Source: Paraburkholderia sp. PGU19
GTDB taxonomy: Bacteria; Pseudomonadota; Gammaproteobacteria; Burkholderiales; Burkholderiaceae
Assembly (NCBI RefSeq): GCF_013426915.1
Contig: NZ_AP023181.1
Coordinates: 1,550,001 to 1,614,000 of the forward strand
Reading direction: 5' to 3'
DNA: 64,000 nt
Positions 45,596-55,084 of this stretch are shown piece by piece. Numbering within the stretch: the stretch's first letter is position 1; each line of letters opens with the position of its first letter. The position numbers and the translations under genes are program-made. The notes below the pieces were generated by a model, which saw only the letters and a program-made list of their open reading frames with translations, was not told where the DNA came from and made no database searches.

Positions 45596-46885
45596 TAACG
45601 AAACTTCCTGGTGATTCTCAGAAAGCCAACCGTCGAACTTTGTCGCGTCGAATTCCGGACGCACGCGGATTCTCAGCCACGATGCGAAATTCACACGCCC
45701 CACGGAGCCGGAAAACAGCCCCGGGCTATCCGGGCGGAACTCACGCGCGTACTTCGCGCCGTCGCCTTCAACAAACTGACGAGCAAACGCGCGCTTCTCA
45801 TCCTGCGTCAGGGCCTTGACGGCTGCGGCGCACTGAAGGCGATCGAAATCGATCCGCAATTCCTGCATGCGGGCGTCGATCGTGCGCGAGCGCGCTGCCG
45901 CCGCCTGTTTCTGAGCCTTTTCGCGCTTCTCTTTCTCATATTCCGGCTCAGAAACATCTGCCTTGTTCTCGATCAGCGTGCGAATAAAGCCGGCAGTAGA
46001 ACGCTTGATCTGACCTTTGCGGTCTTTCTCTTCCGCCAACTGCACAACCAGACGGGCCCGCTCCTCGTCCTCGATGACGAAACTGAGCGCAAGCTTGTCC
46101 CCAATCCCGTGAGCCCGAAGCTTCCGATAGATTTCGCTGTCACGGACGTGCGCGAACTCGTCTTCGGTCTCAGGCGTAAGAAGCGACTGCTGCGCGCCTT
46201 GCCGGATAAGAAACTTCACACCCGTCACTGACCTGCCGAGGCGCTGATACTCGACGTCGACATTGATGTCTGAGACGTCGTTGATCTCCTTCACGGCCTT
46301 CTGAATCACCTTGCTGTTCAGTCGGCGAAAATCGTCGTAATACTCCTGGGTCGCACCCAGCAGTTTCCGAAGAACGGGCAGTTCAATCCAGCCGGTCGAG
46401 CCAACCTTCTGAAAACGCAGGCAATTTTCGTAAAGCGTCAACGCATGCGACTTCGAAAATTTGCGCTGTACGCCGAGATTGACGGTCGCGTAAATCGACG
46501 GATCGTAAAGCTTTTCGGCAAGCGCCTCGTCGTAGCGATACGAGCAGACGCCCGCACGAATTTCCGCGAACGACAGAATCGGCATGACGCTCCACCGTTC
46601 CCGGCCGTCATCCATGACGTTGAACTCGACGGCCGTCGTGGCAAGCTGCCTGAGCGCTTCTCGTAGCTTTTCGGTATTTTCGCTTTCGGTCCAGCCAAGC
46701 ACGAGCATGAGCGTCCGCACCGGTAGACGGTGGGTTCTCGTGTTCAGAAGGTTGTCGTATGAATGCAGTAGCAGCACGTTGGACAGCTTCCGCTCCAGCA
46801 GCGAAAGTTCGCCGCTCGTGTGGATGGCCGCCACGTGCTTTTTGACGCTTTCAGTACGAACCTCAGTCGGTGAAGATCTGGGCAT
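45581..46885 (-). CDS. Replication initiator protein (Rep_3/RepB superfamily)
   Basis: 434 residues. Two winged-helix initiator domains (SLLERKLSNVLLLHSYDNL, TRTHRLPVRTLMLVLGWTESENTEKLREALRQLATTAVEFNV; KFSKSHALTLYENCLRF, IELPVLRKLLGATQEYYDDFRRLNSKVIQKAVKEIN) match plasmid and second-chromosome initiators of Burkholderiaceae. The C-terminus is a long charged helix region. It binds the iterons of the adjacent region to open the origin. Transcribed toward parA; ATG 46885 with GGAATT-type leader. Confidence 0.9.
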   Translation of the reverse strand: MPRSSPTEVRTESVKKHVAAIHTSGELSLLERKLSNVLLLHSYDNLLNTRTHRLPVRTLMLVLGWTESENTEKLREALRQLATTAVEFNVMDDGRERWSVMPILSFAEIRAGVCSYRYDEALAEKLYDPSIYATVNLGVQRKFSKSHALTLYENCLRFQKVGSTGWIELPVLRKLLGATQEYYDDFRRLNSKVIQKAVKEINDVSDINVDVEYQRLGRSVTGVKFLIRQGAQQSLLTPETEDEFAHVRDSEIYRKLRAHGIGDKLALSFVIEDEERARLVVQLAEEKDRKGQIKRSTAGFIRTLIENKADVSEPEYEKEKREKAQKQAAAARSRTIDARMQELRIDFDRLQCAAAVKALTQDEKRAFARQFVEGDGAKYAREFRPDSPGLFSGSVGRVNFASWLRIRVRPEFDATKFDGWLSENHQEVSLQRNS

Positions 46886-47402
46886 GCCCGGAATTGTGCT
46901 CTAAATGACCCCACCGCGCAATCACCATGCGGGACATCTGTTTCGACGAGAAAGTTGAAACGTCCCAATTTGCGTTGCACGACGAGACCTATCCACACCT
47001 CTTTCGATCGATTCACCACAAACGGGGACGCTTCCGCCGCATTTGGGGTCGCGAAGCGCCCCAGACGGGGACGTATAGTCGGAAATGACACCCCGAACAG
47101 GGACAGTTAACGCCCCAACCGGGGACGTTTACGTCTGGAAAGCCTTACTGGATAAGGGTTCTAGGTGTGTAAACGAAGTAAACGTTGTTTACCAAACGGT
47201 ATACAAACCTCAATACACCCCATACGGGGACAATCGCCGAGCTTTTGCTGCTGTTTTCTACGGAGAGGTTCGATTACCAAGCAAACATTCAGCGCTCGTG
47301 GAAGTCGAAAAAAGCTCGAAGCGTTAACAGCAACCAGAGCTAACTCTCTGAGTGCAAAACGCAATTTCCTTGAATCGCGAAATCGTAAACTTGCAGCCGG
47401 AG

Positions 47403-47417
47403 TATTTATCGTAAATA
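47403..47417. promoter_or_regulatory. parS-like palindrome 4 (variant)
   Basis: TATTTATCGTAAATA: one base off the perfect arms (T for C). Lies within the iteron field. Confidence 0.6.
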
Positions 47418-47721
47418 AGTGCCAGCCACTTCGTTGAGCGCTTAGAGTTTCGCCCCAGTTGGGGACAATTGGACGCGCTGTTCTCTGCGGCCGTCGACGA
47501 CACCCCGAATGGGGACATTGAACCGGTTTTGCCGCGAAGGCGCCTCGAAAAGGGCGTAGATTGGCCCTTAGCAGCCGTCAGCGGTTCCCCGGACACGTCG
47601 TTTCCCAAGAACGGCGCACAACCGCCACCCTAACTGGGGACATTAGCCCAGATTCCCTGCGGACAACAGCGCATCGTTACCAGGTTCACCCCAACCGGGG
47701 ACATTACGCTGATCCATCGAC

Positions 47722-47736
47722 TATTTACGGTAAATA
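47722..47736. promoter_or_regulatory. parS-like palindrome 5
   Basis: TATTTACGGTAAATA, identical to sites 1 and 2, 20 bp beyond the last iteron. Confidence 0.75.
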
Positions 47737-48057
47737 ATCGGGTATCGTGCCACGCTCAACACACAAATCGCCTCGCACACGATACAAACCGACAGCCAAC
47801 ATCTCCAGCCGCTCGCCAGTTTTCGACCAACAAGCGCGCGTATCCAATCATTCGCTCAGTCAGGAAACCTCGCAAAAACGGCTAAAAAGCGTGTCGCGAA
47901 CCACCCGTTCAGCGAGGCTCGTTTGCTGCCTCAAAAAGAACCATAAGGATCACCAGGTAAATCGAAGGGAGAAAAACCATCCCAGCAAGCCCCGAAACCC
48001 ATCACCCGTCCGCGCTACGACAAACCCTCGAAGCCCGAACCCCGAATTAGACCCGCC

Positions 48058-48900
48058 CTAAAACTGATAATTGATCGACACATCGCAGACACCGTTTATC
48101 TTTGTCTGCGTGATCGGGCTGTTGGCTGCGCTGCCCAGCATCCGTTTGAGCGCACCGTCCGCCGTCACGAACCAATGCTTGTTGACGAACCAGATCATCG
48201 TGACGCCGAACCCTGCCGATTTCAGCCCCGCGCTGGCGTCGTATTGCGAGTATCGTGAATTCGCCGCCTGCGTCGCATTCACGCCGAACCAGCTATTCAT
48301 ATACTTCGAGTCGGCAAACGTCACCGACGGCCCCGCGAACCAGAAGAAACTCTCCGAACTGCCCGGCAACGGCATATACGCCCCGAGGTCCGCGACCCAT
48401 CCGTTGGACCCGCCGAAACTACGCGTCACCGCGCCGCGAAACACCAGCGGAAACTCCTTCGAGATCACATACTCCCCGGCCAGCTTGACCTCGGGCGCCG
48501 GATTGATATTGCCAAGGCCATCGAGTCTTGAAGGATCGTCGTGCGCGCGCCGACCGAGATCGTAGACGGCTGCGATGCTCACGCGCCAGTTCGGGCCTTG
48601 CAGCACATTGACGCCCAGCCCTTCGCCTGTCGAAAGAAAAGCGAGGTCCTTGTAGCGGATATCGGTGCTTGGCCCAACAAGCGTGTGATAGCGGTTGGAG
48701 CCGTCATAGCGCGGCTCGAATGTCGAACCGATGCCGATCCGCACCTCCCAATCCGGCCGGTTGTTCGGCTGGAACAGCTTTTCGAGCGGGATGCCTGCGG
48801 AGTATTGCCATTCGCCAAGGGGCGACGGCGTTTGCGCCAGGGCGGCTGGCGCGCTGCAGATGAGATAGGCGAGGCTGGCGTAGACCGGTAGCTTTGTCAT
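48058..48900 (-). CDS. MipA/OmpV family outer-membrane protein
   Basis: 280 residues: signal peptide (MTKLPVYASLAYLICSAPAALAQ) then a beta-barrel-like sequence with PDWEVRIGIGSTFEPRYDGSNRYHTLVGPSTDIRY, GLGVNVLQGPNWRVSIAAVYDLGRRAHDD and an aromatic C-terminal Phe. MipA/OmpV proteins interact with MltA and murein or act as porins. It sits next to the replication region; an adjacent signal-regulator fragment is decayed. Confidence 0.88.
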   Translation of the reverse strand: MTKLPVYASLAYLICSAPAALAQTPSPLGEWQYSAGIPLEKLFQPNNRPDWEVRIGIGSTFEPRYDGSNRYHTLVGPSTDIRYKDLAFLSTGEGLGVNVLQGPNWRVSIAAVYDLGRRAHDDPSRLDGLGNINPAPEVKLAGEYVISKEFPLVFRGAVTRSFGGSNGWVADLGAYMPLPGSSESFFWFAGPSVTFADSKYMNSWFGVNATQAANSRYSQYDASAGLKSAGFGVTMIWFVNKHWFVTADGALKRMLGSAANSPITQTKINGVCDVSINYQF

Positions 48901-49176
48901 GTCGACGAACGTCTTGGGTTATGGATCGCGGACGCGGTCCGTTGCGGCCACACATAACGGGTTCAATTCGGGAAGAGGGAATTCGGCGGGAAATCAGCAA
49001 ACGCCATACCTGACCCTCAATGAATTGAGGATTACGCGTGCATCCATACGGGCGTTTCGACCGCGCTCGCATCCGTATCAGCGACGGCGACCATCTGCGC
49101 GATTCGCCGCACATCGAAACGGCCGGATTCCGGCAATCCGCACAGGCATCGTCGCCCGTCAGTCAACGAACGGAGC

Positions 49177-49460
49177 TTGCTCGGCAGGTCTGCGCCGATG
49201 CAGCGTATCCACAGTCTGATCGATGCAATCGGACTGACGGGCGCCGACATGTTGATCGTCGGCGAGACAGGCACGGGAAAAGAAGTGCTGGCGCGAATGC
49301 TACGCACGGCAAGCCGCCGAAGCGGCGCGCTCGTCGCGCTGAACTGCGCGGCGTTGCCGGAAGCGGTGTTCGAAAGCGATATCTTCGGTTACGCACCGGT
49401 TGCCTTTACAGGCGCGCAGCAATGAAGAATCGGCAAGCGAAACGAACGGAAAGATCGTCG
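49177..49460 (+). pseudogene. Remnant of a sigma-54-dependent activator
   Basis: An in-frame piece begins NERSLLGRSAPMQRIHSLIDAIG and carries Walker [27 protein letters not shown] and a degraded VAFTGA (normally GAFTGA). A TGA stop follows at 49423, after which the reading resumes with RIGK, as in GAFTGA-Q-x-RIGK proteins, then loses identity. The receiver-domain part upstream and the whole C-terminal half are missing. It is a truncated and interrupted relic of a DctD/NtrC-type gene. The MipA/OmpV gene beside it may once have been its target. Confidence 0.8.
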
Positions 49461-49479
49461 TGTTGACCTGACGCGACGG

Positions 49480-51363
49480 CTAGGCCTGCGAAGCAATCGA
49501 CAAGACGCTTTCCGCAGGCGTGACCCGCGTGCCGCTCGTCCACAGGCTGACGCCGCGCGGATCGATTGCAAAGCGCGCGGGTCCGCGCTGCAGAACGTGC
49601 GCCGTTTCGCCATCGCAAGCGATATCGAAGCGCATGCCGTCGATATCCGCGACCGCGAACAGATCGCCGTGCCTTAGCTCGACGGAATCGACGGTCCCGA
49701 CGTGCGGGCCATCCGCTGCGATCGAAATCGAAGACGGCGCCACTCGCCACATCACCCGCTGGCCGACAGGATTGGCGCGGTCCGCCGTGTCGATCGCGAG
49801 CCCAGACGCGGTTTCGATCGAGCCCGGCGCCCGTATCGCGCCTTCACCGACGTTATGCAATCCAAGCAACGCCGCGACCTGCAATGACGCGGGCTGACGG
49901 AATACGTGATCGACGGCGCCTGCCTGCAGCACGCGCCCACGCTCTAATACGAGCACTTCGTCCGCCAGCAGCGCGGCTTCGTCGGGATCGTGCGTCACGA
50001 GCACGGTGACGGCCGAAATTTCGCGCTGCAACGCGCGCAGCGCCTGTTGCAGCCGCCGACGGCGCGGCGTATCGAGCGCGGAAAACGGCTCATCGAACAA
50101 CAAGAGCTGACTGTGCCGCGAAAGCGCGCGCGCCAGCGCGACACGCTGCCGCTGACCGAACGACAGATGACGCGGCAAGCGATCCATCAGCGCCGACAGT
50201 CCAAGATGCTCGGCCCAATAACATGCGCTCGCGGCATCCGCATCGACGGGAAACGACAACTGCCGCTTCAGCGTCATGTGCGGAAACAGCCCGTAGTCCT
50301 GCGGCACATATCCGATATGGCGTTGCTCGGGCGGCAGCGCATCCAGTTGCGTTTCGCCGAAGCGCACGAATCCCGCTTCATTGCGTTCAAGCCCAGCGAT
50401 CAGCTTCAGCGCGAGTGATTTACCCGACCCCGACGGGCCGATGATCGCGAGCCGCCGTGTCGAAGGCGTCCATTCGATGTCGAGATCGAACGCGCCGAGA
50501 TGACGTTTGAGCGCGAACGCAAGACGCGGATTCGGCAGGGCAGGGCGCGCTTCATCCTGCGCCTGCTGCTCCGACGCATCGCCGTTCTCGGTAATATCGA
50601 ACAGGCTCGAACGACCATCACGCCACGCCACCGAAAGCGCCGCACACAAAACGGCGATAACGAGCGTCGGCAGCAGCAGCGGCATCATCGCGGGCAAGCC
50701 CTGACCGCCGAACACGACGTACGTGTACACAGGCAGCGAATACGGATGATAGGCAACCATCACCGTCGCGCCGAACTCGCCGAACGCGCGCAGCCACGCG
50801 AGCACCAGACCGGCACGGATCGACGGCCAGGCGAGGGGCAGCATCACGCGGAAAAAGCGGCTTGCCGCGCGATGTCCGAGCGTGGCCGCGACGTCTTCGT
50901 AGACGGGATCGATCGCCACAAACGCCGAGCGCGCCGCGACGATCAGGAACGGCGCAGCCACGAACGTTTCGGCGAGCACGATGCCCGCGAACGAATCGGT
51001 GAGCGCGCCGTTCGTCAGTCGACCGAGCCAGCTATACGGCCCGAGCAGAAACAGCAGCAAGATGCCGCTCGTCAGCGGCGGCAGCGCCAGCGGCAACTGC
51101 ACGATAAAACCGAGCAGCGCCATACCGCGCGACGTCGAGCGCGACAGCCAGTAGCCGAGCGGCACGCCGCCTATCAGGATCACGAGCGCCGCGACACTCG
51201 CGCTGCCCGCCGAGACGGCGACAGCCGACCACGTGCCGCGCCAGTCGACGCCCGTCCAGTCCGCGTGGCCGACCTGTGGAATGCTCGCGATAAACGGCGC
51301 GCACAGATAGACGGCGAGCAGGCAGGCGAGCCACAGCAGCGGCCGCGCGGTCTTGCGTGTCAT
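49480..51363 (-). CDS. Fused ABC permease-ATPase for oxyanion uptake (molybdate/tungstate type)
   Basis: 627 residues joining two usually separate subunits. Residues 1-~255 are a ModB/CysT-type permease with the EAA-like loop (AATLGHRAASRFFRVMLPLAWPSIRAGLVLAWLRAFGEFGATVMVA). From ~285 on is a ModC-like ATPase: Walker A GPSGSGKS, signature LSFGQRQRVALARAL, Walker B LLFDEP, then a C-terminal TOBE-like regulatory part. Substrate is predicted molybdate or tungstate from the partner binding protein. Its ATG overlaps the stop of the binding-protein gene by 4 bp (ATGA), showing translational coupling. The molybdenum enzyme at 59037 could be a user. Confidence 0.88.
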   Translation of the reverse strand: MTRKTARPLLWLACLLAVYLCAPFIASIPQVGHADWTGVDWRGTWSAVAVSAGSASVAALVILIGGVPLGYWLSRSTSRGMALLGFIVQLPLALPPLTSGILLLFLLGPYSWLGRLTNGALTDSFAGIVLAETFVAAPFLIVAARSAFVAIDPVYEDVAATLGHRAASRFFRVMLPLAWPSIRAGLVLAWLRAFGEFGATVMVAYHPYSLPVYTYVVFGGQGLPAMMPLLLPTLVIAVLCAALSVAWRDGRSSLFDITENGDASEQQAQDEARPALPNPRLAFALKRHLGAFDLDIEWTPSTRRLAIIGPSGSGKSLALKLIAGLERNEAGFVRFGETQLDALPPEQRHIGYVPQDYGLFPHMTLKRQLSFPVDADAASACYWAEHLGLSALMDRLPRHLSFGQRQRVALARALSRHSQLLLFDEPFSALDTPRRRRLQQALRALQREISAVTVLVTHDPDEAALLADEVLVLERGRVLQAGAVDHVFRQPASLQVAALLGLHNVGEGAIRAPGSIETASGLAIDTADRANPVGQRVMWRVAPSSISIAADGPHVGTVDSVELRHGDLFAVADIDGMRFDIACDGETAHVLQRGPARFAIDPRGVSLWTSGTRVTPAESVLSIASQA

Positions 51364-52232
51364 TGCGCGGCGTCGAGCACGGCTTGCACGGACGAGGGCA
51401 CAGCCTGTGCGTTACCCGTCACGACCGGCTTGACGATATCGACCCCATGCTGCTTCAGCAACGCACGACCGGACGCGCTCAACAGAAAGTCGACAAAGCG
51501 TGCGGCGCCCGCCTGGTTCGGTGCGTCATTGAGGATAGTCAGCGTGTAGCTGGCCTTCGCCTGAAGCTCGGGCGCGGGGCGCAGTGCGGGAGTCTTCAGA
51601 TCGGAGGTTTCCGTCGAATAGAAGAAGCCCGCGTCGAGCTGACCCGATTGCAGCCGCCCAACCAGCGTTTCTTCGGGCAGCACCTGCGCCGGGTTCTCCG
51701 GATCGCCGAGAGTCTTCTCGACGAGGTCCGGCTGTTTATAGAGCTCAGCCGCCTTCGTCATCATCTGGACCGTGAAGGCGCCCTTCGGATCGAGCTTCGG
51801 ATCGGTGCGCCCGATGCGAATGCCGGGTTCCTGCAGCACTTCGTCCCAGCGCTTCTTCTTGAAGTCGGCGGCGAAGCGGCCTTGCGGGTTATAGCCGATC
51901 ATCAGCGGCGACTCGGCGAACGTCACGTACCACGACACATGATCGCCATTCGCCGCGCCCGTCAAACCCGAATTGACCGTCGGGCTCGCGCTGATGAACA
52001 CGTCGCCGCGTCGCAGCTTGCCCTTGATCTGATTGGCAATCAGGTTCGAGCCCGCCGCATAGCCCTGAAAATGCAGACCTGTTTCCTTTTCGAAAGCGGG
52101 ACCGACACTGCGCTCCATCAGATTCACCAGCGAACCTGCGTACAACACCTCGACCTTGCCTTCATCGGCGGAAGCGGCGCCCGTGAAAAGAAGACCCGTC
52201 AACACGATTCCCGACAACAACAGCTTGCGCAT
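51360..52232 (-). CDS. Periplasmic oxyanion-binding protein (ModA/WtpA-like)
   Basis: 290 residues. Signal peptide (KLLLSGIVLTGLLFTGAASA), then VLYAGSLVNLMERSVGPAFEKETG, GYAAGSNLIANQIKG and RRGDVFISASPTVN, the pattern of group-II binding proteins for molybdate/tungstate. It delivers substrate to the fused permease-ATPase encoded after it (4-bp overlap). GGGGAAA precedes ATG 52232; a GTG one codon earlier is possible. Confidence 0.88.
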   Translation of the reverse strand: MRKLLLSGIVLTGLLFTGAASADEGKVEVLYAGSLVNLMERSVGPAFEKETGLHFQGYAAGSNLIANQIKGKLRRGDVFISASPTVNSGLTGAANGDHVSWYVTFAESPLMIGYNPQGRFAADFKKKRWDEVLQEPGIRIGRTDPKLDPKGAFTVQMMTKAAELYKQPDLVEKTLGDPENPAQVLPEETLVGRLQSGQLDAGFFYSTETSDLKTPALRPAPELQAKASYTLTILNDAPNQAGAARFVDFLLSASGRALLKQHGVDIVKPVVTGNAQAVPSSVQAVLDAAQ

Positions 52233-52348
52233 CACGATTTCCCCGTTGCGTTATGAACGGCCATATATTACGACGACCGTCATTCACGCTGCAGTCGAGA
52301 CAACACGCGACAGCGTGTATTCGCAAGCCACGTGTGCGCTAGCGGCTG

Positions 52349-53809
52349 TCAATCCGTTGCGCGCGCATCCGTCAACGAAGCACGATCCCATCCGCCGCCG
52401 AGTGCCTTCAGCAACTGCACGCTCGCGTCGATACGTCGCGCGTCGATCTGCTCGGCCGTACGCTCATTGGAAAGCGCGATGGTCTGTGCCGTGACGACAT
52501 CGAGGTAATTGACCGCGCCTGCCTGAAAGCGATTGGACGTCAGCTTCAGCGAAAGGTCCGCCGCTGTCGTTGCGCGTTGCTGGCTGTCGGCCTCGTTCGC
52601 GAGCGTATCGAGCGACGACAGGTTGTCTTCGACCTGCTGAAATGCGACCAGTACCGTTTGCCGGTAATCGGCGACCGTACCGTCATACTGCGCGGTCGCG
52701 CCCTTCAGCGCGGCCGTGCGGCGTCCGCCGTCGAACAGCGTGCCCGCGATCTGCGAGCCGAGCGACCAGAATAGACTCGACGCGGTGAGCCACGGCGCAA
52801 AGAACGTGCTTTCGAGTCCCGCCGTCGCCGACAAGGTCAGATCCGGATAGAACGCCGCATGAGCCTCGCCGATTTGTGCATTCGCCGCAGCCACGCGCCG
52901 TTCGGCGGCGGCGATGTCGGGGCGGCGTTCAAGCAATTGTGACGGCACGCCTGCCGGAATCTGCGGCAGCGCGATCGTCTCGACTTTCGGCGGCAGCGAA
53001 AACGACGAAGCGGGCTGACCGATCAGCGTCGCAATCGCATGCTGAAGCTGCGCGCGCTGCACGTCGATATCGCTGTCCTGCGTGCGCGTGCTTTCAAGCT
53101 GCGTCTGAGCCTGCGCGACGGCCGAAGCATCGATTGCGCCGTCATTCAACTGCTGTTGCAGGATACGCAGCGCCTCGGCATAAGCGGTGACGCTATCGTC
53201 GAGCAGCTTCTTTTGCCGGTCGAGCGAGCGCAGATCGAAATAGTCGGTTGCGAGATCGGCGGCGACGGCAAGTCGCACCGATTGCAGATCCGCTTCACTG
53301 GCCTGCGCGTTGTCGCGCGCATTGACGGTTGCGTCCTTCACACGGCCGAACAGATCGGGTTCCCAACTCGCCGCGAGGCCGGTGGAATAATCGGGAATCG
53401 TCATGCCCGCGAGCGCCCGGTGCTCGATGTTCTGTGACGTGCGAAAGCGCTGCGCTGAAGCGCCAGCCGTGACGACGGGCGAATAACCCGCGTGCTGATA
53501 GTCGACCATCGCGCGCGCCGCTTCGAGTTGCGCGACGGCTTTGCGCACAGTCTGGTTCGACACGTCGACCTGCGCTTCGAGTTTGTTCAGCTCGTCGTCG
53601 CCGTACAGCGTCCACCACGGGCCGCGCGACTGCGCGTCGGCAGGCGAGGCGAGCGTCCAGCCCGCCGACGCCTGCGGCGCGCTCGCGAAATGATCGGGCA
53701 CAGCCGTTTGCGGCTGCGAGTAGTGCGGCAGCGTCGAACACGCCGTCAACGCGCTTGCGACGGCGATGACGACCAACTTGCGAACCAGCGACGCACGAAT
53801 ATTCAACAT
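52349..53809 (-). CDS. RND efflux outer-membrane factor (NodT family)
   Basis: 486 residues. A lipoprotein signal (LTACSTLP) is followed by two OEP repeats; typical blocks are VAQLEAARAMVDYQHAGYSPVVTAG, AADLATDYFDLRSLDRQKKLL and PASSFSLPPKVETIALPQIPAGVPSQLLERRPDIAAAERRVAAANAQIGEA. It forms the trimeric channel of the efflux pump encoded with it. Third gene of the operon, 31 bp or less after the adaptor stop. Confidence 0.93.
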   Translation of the reverse strand: MLNIRASLVRKLVVIAVASALTACSTLPHYSQPQTAVPDHFASAPQASAGWTLASPADAQSRGPWWTLYGDDELNKLEAQVDVSNQTVRKAVAQLEAARAMVDYQHAGYSPVVTAGASAQRFRTSQNIEHRALAGMTIPDYSTGLAASWEPDLFGRVKDATVNARDNAQASEADLQSVRLAVAADLATDYFDLRSLDRQKKLLDDSVTAYAEALRILQQQLNDGAIDASAVAQAQTQLESTRTQDSDIDVQRAQLQHAIATLIGQPASSFSLPPKVETIALPQIPAGVPSQLLERRPDIAAAERRVAAANAQIGEAHAAFYPDLTLSATAGLESTFFAPWLTASSLFWSLGSQIAGTLFDGGRRTAALKGATAQYDGTVADYRQTVLVAFQQVEDNLSSLDTLANEADSQQRATTAADLSLKLTSNRFQAGAVNYLDVVTAQTIALSNERTAEQIDARRIDASVQLLKALGGGWDRASLTDARATD

Positions 53810-53839
53810 GATGAGCCTCGCCTCGCGCTTAACCGTGCT

Positions 53840-55075
53840 TTACCGACGTCGTCGACGCCGACGTCGCAGGCGCGATGCGCACCGTTTCGCCGTTGCTGAT
53901 TGCGTCGCCGGGATTGTTGATGACACGGTCGGTCGCATCAAGCCCGTGGCAACTTCGACATACGTGCCGAAATCGCGACCGATGGTCACCGTCTTGAGCT
54001 GCACCTTGTCGTCCTTGCCGATCACGGCGACGGTCACGCCATCCGGCCGGAACAGCAGTGCGCTGACGGGCACTTCGAGCGCGGGATGCGCGGCAACCAG
54101 CGCGAGATGAACCTGCGCATACGCGCCAGGCAGCAACGCGCCGTCGCGATTATCGACATCGACTTCGACGCGCAGCGTGCGGCTCACGGGGTCGATTGAA
54201 TCGGCGCTGCGCGCGACGCTCGCGTCGAACTGGCGCCCCGGATATTGCTGCGTCGTCAGATAGACCTTCGTGCCCGGCGCGATGCTCTGCGCGTCGTTTT
54301 GCGGCACATCGACATAGACGCGCAAACGGTCGGTCTGTTCGATATGAAACAGCTCGCCGCCGTTGGCCGCGATGCCCGGCGAGCCGCCCGCCGTCACCAG
54401 CGCGCCGACGTCGACTTTGCGCGCGGTGATGACGCCGTTGAAGGGCGCCGTCACTTTCTCGTACGACACCAGTTCTGAGAGCCGCGCCACATTCGCTTGC
54501 GCCGCCTGCCATGCGGCGAGCTTCGCCGCGCTGTCGCTGGTCTTCGCGTTGGCGTCCTGTTGCGAGACTGATTGCGTTTGCAGCATCGTCTGCCAGCGCT
54601 GCGCCGTGCTGTCCGCGAAGCTGTAATTGGCTTTCGCGTTCGCTTCGTCGGCGCGCGCCTGACGCAATTGCGCGTCGAGTTCCGGCGTCTGGATATCGGC
54701 GAGCGTTTGGCCCGCCTGGACCTTCGCGCCGATATCCGCGTACCAGTGCTGGATGTAGCCACTCGTGCGCGCGTAGATCGATGCATCGGCGTACGGCATC
54801 ACGTTGCCCGGCAACAGCAGTTCCTGCGATGCGGGCGCGCGCGTCGGCGTCAGCGCATCGACGCTCAGATAGCGCTGCGCATCGACCTGCTGCGTGAGCG
54901 CCGTGCTGGCGTGCAGCCGCGGCACGATGCCGATTGCGAGCAGCGCGGCAGCGACGACTGCGAGCGCGACAGGCAGCACGAAGCGTCGCTTGTGGGGCAA
55001 AGGCGCGCTGTTCGACAGCGCGAGGTCGGTGCGGGCCGATGGCTCGTCACCGGTCGGCAGATTGGGCGTGGTCAT
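53840..55075 (-). CDS. RND efflux periplasmic adaptor, C-terminally frameshifted
   Basis: 411 residues as read. An N-terminal membrane helix, hairpin/lipoyl domains (GNVMPYADASIYARTSGYIQHWYADIGAKVQAGQTLADIQTPELDAQLRQARADEANAK) and beta-barrel part (GAYAQVHLALVAAHPALEVPVSALLFRP) are normal. After GRDFGTYVEVATGL the frame runs into Arg-rich nonsense (CASRLRRRRRRRR). Adding one base near 53938 restores DATDRVINNPGDAISNGETVRIAPATS and a stop at 53829. So a one-base deletion (or sequencing error) replaces the last ~37 residues of the membrane-proximal domain. Confidence 0.9.
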   Translation of the reverse strand: MTTPNLPTGDEPSARTDLALSNSAPLPHKRRFVLPVALAVVAAALLAIGIVPRLHASTALTQQVDAQRYLSVDALTPTRAPASQELLLPGNVMPYADASIYARTSGYIQHWYADIGAKVQAGQTLADIQTPELDAQLRQARADEANAKANYSFADSTAQRWQTMLQTQSVSQQDANAKTSDSAAKLAAWQAAQANVARLSELVSYEKVTAPFNGVITARKVDVGALVTAGGSPGIAANGGELFHIEQTDRLRVYVDVPQNDAQSIAPGTKVYLTTQQYPGRQFDASVARSADSIDPVSRTLRVEVDVDNRDGALLPGAYAQVHLALVAAHPALEVPVSALLFRPDGVTVAVIGKDDKVQLKTVTIGRDFGTYVEVATGLMRPTVSSTIPATQSATAKRCASRLRRRRRRRR

Positions 55076-55084
55076 GAAAAGTCC

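Larger units (their letters stand above)
46886..48057. other. Replication origin region with iterons
   Basis: About 1.2 kb upstream of rep without real genes. Nine copies of CCCC-N4-GGGGAC (one degenerate at 47016; others start at 47059, 47091, 47113, 47218, 47453, 47503, 47628, 47689) form the iterons. The first four sit 22, 32, 43 and 105 bp apart, close to whole helical turns. One DnaA-box-like CTATCCACA (46989-46997, one mismatch) and a GTAAAC-GTT-GTTTAC palindrome (47178-47192) are present, with an AT-richer tract at about 47155-47215 and 47330-47420. Two parS-like sites follow at 47403 and 47722. Confidence 0.85.

Noticed and set aside
46989-46997. DnaA box cluster
   Set aside because: Only one near-match (CTATCCACA) was found, too few to call a DnaA-type origin cluster; noted only as part of the origin region.
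47085-47327. 80-codon + frame inside the iteron field
   Set aside because: Interrupted by iterons, no ribosome site and not protein-like.
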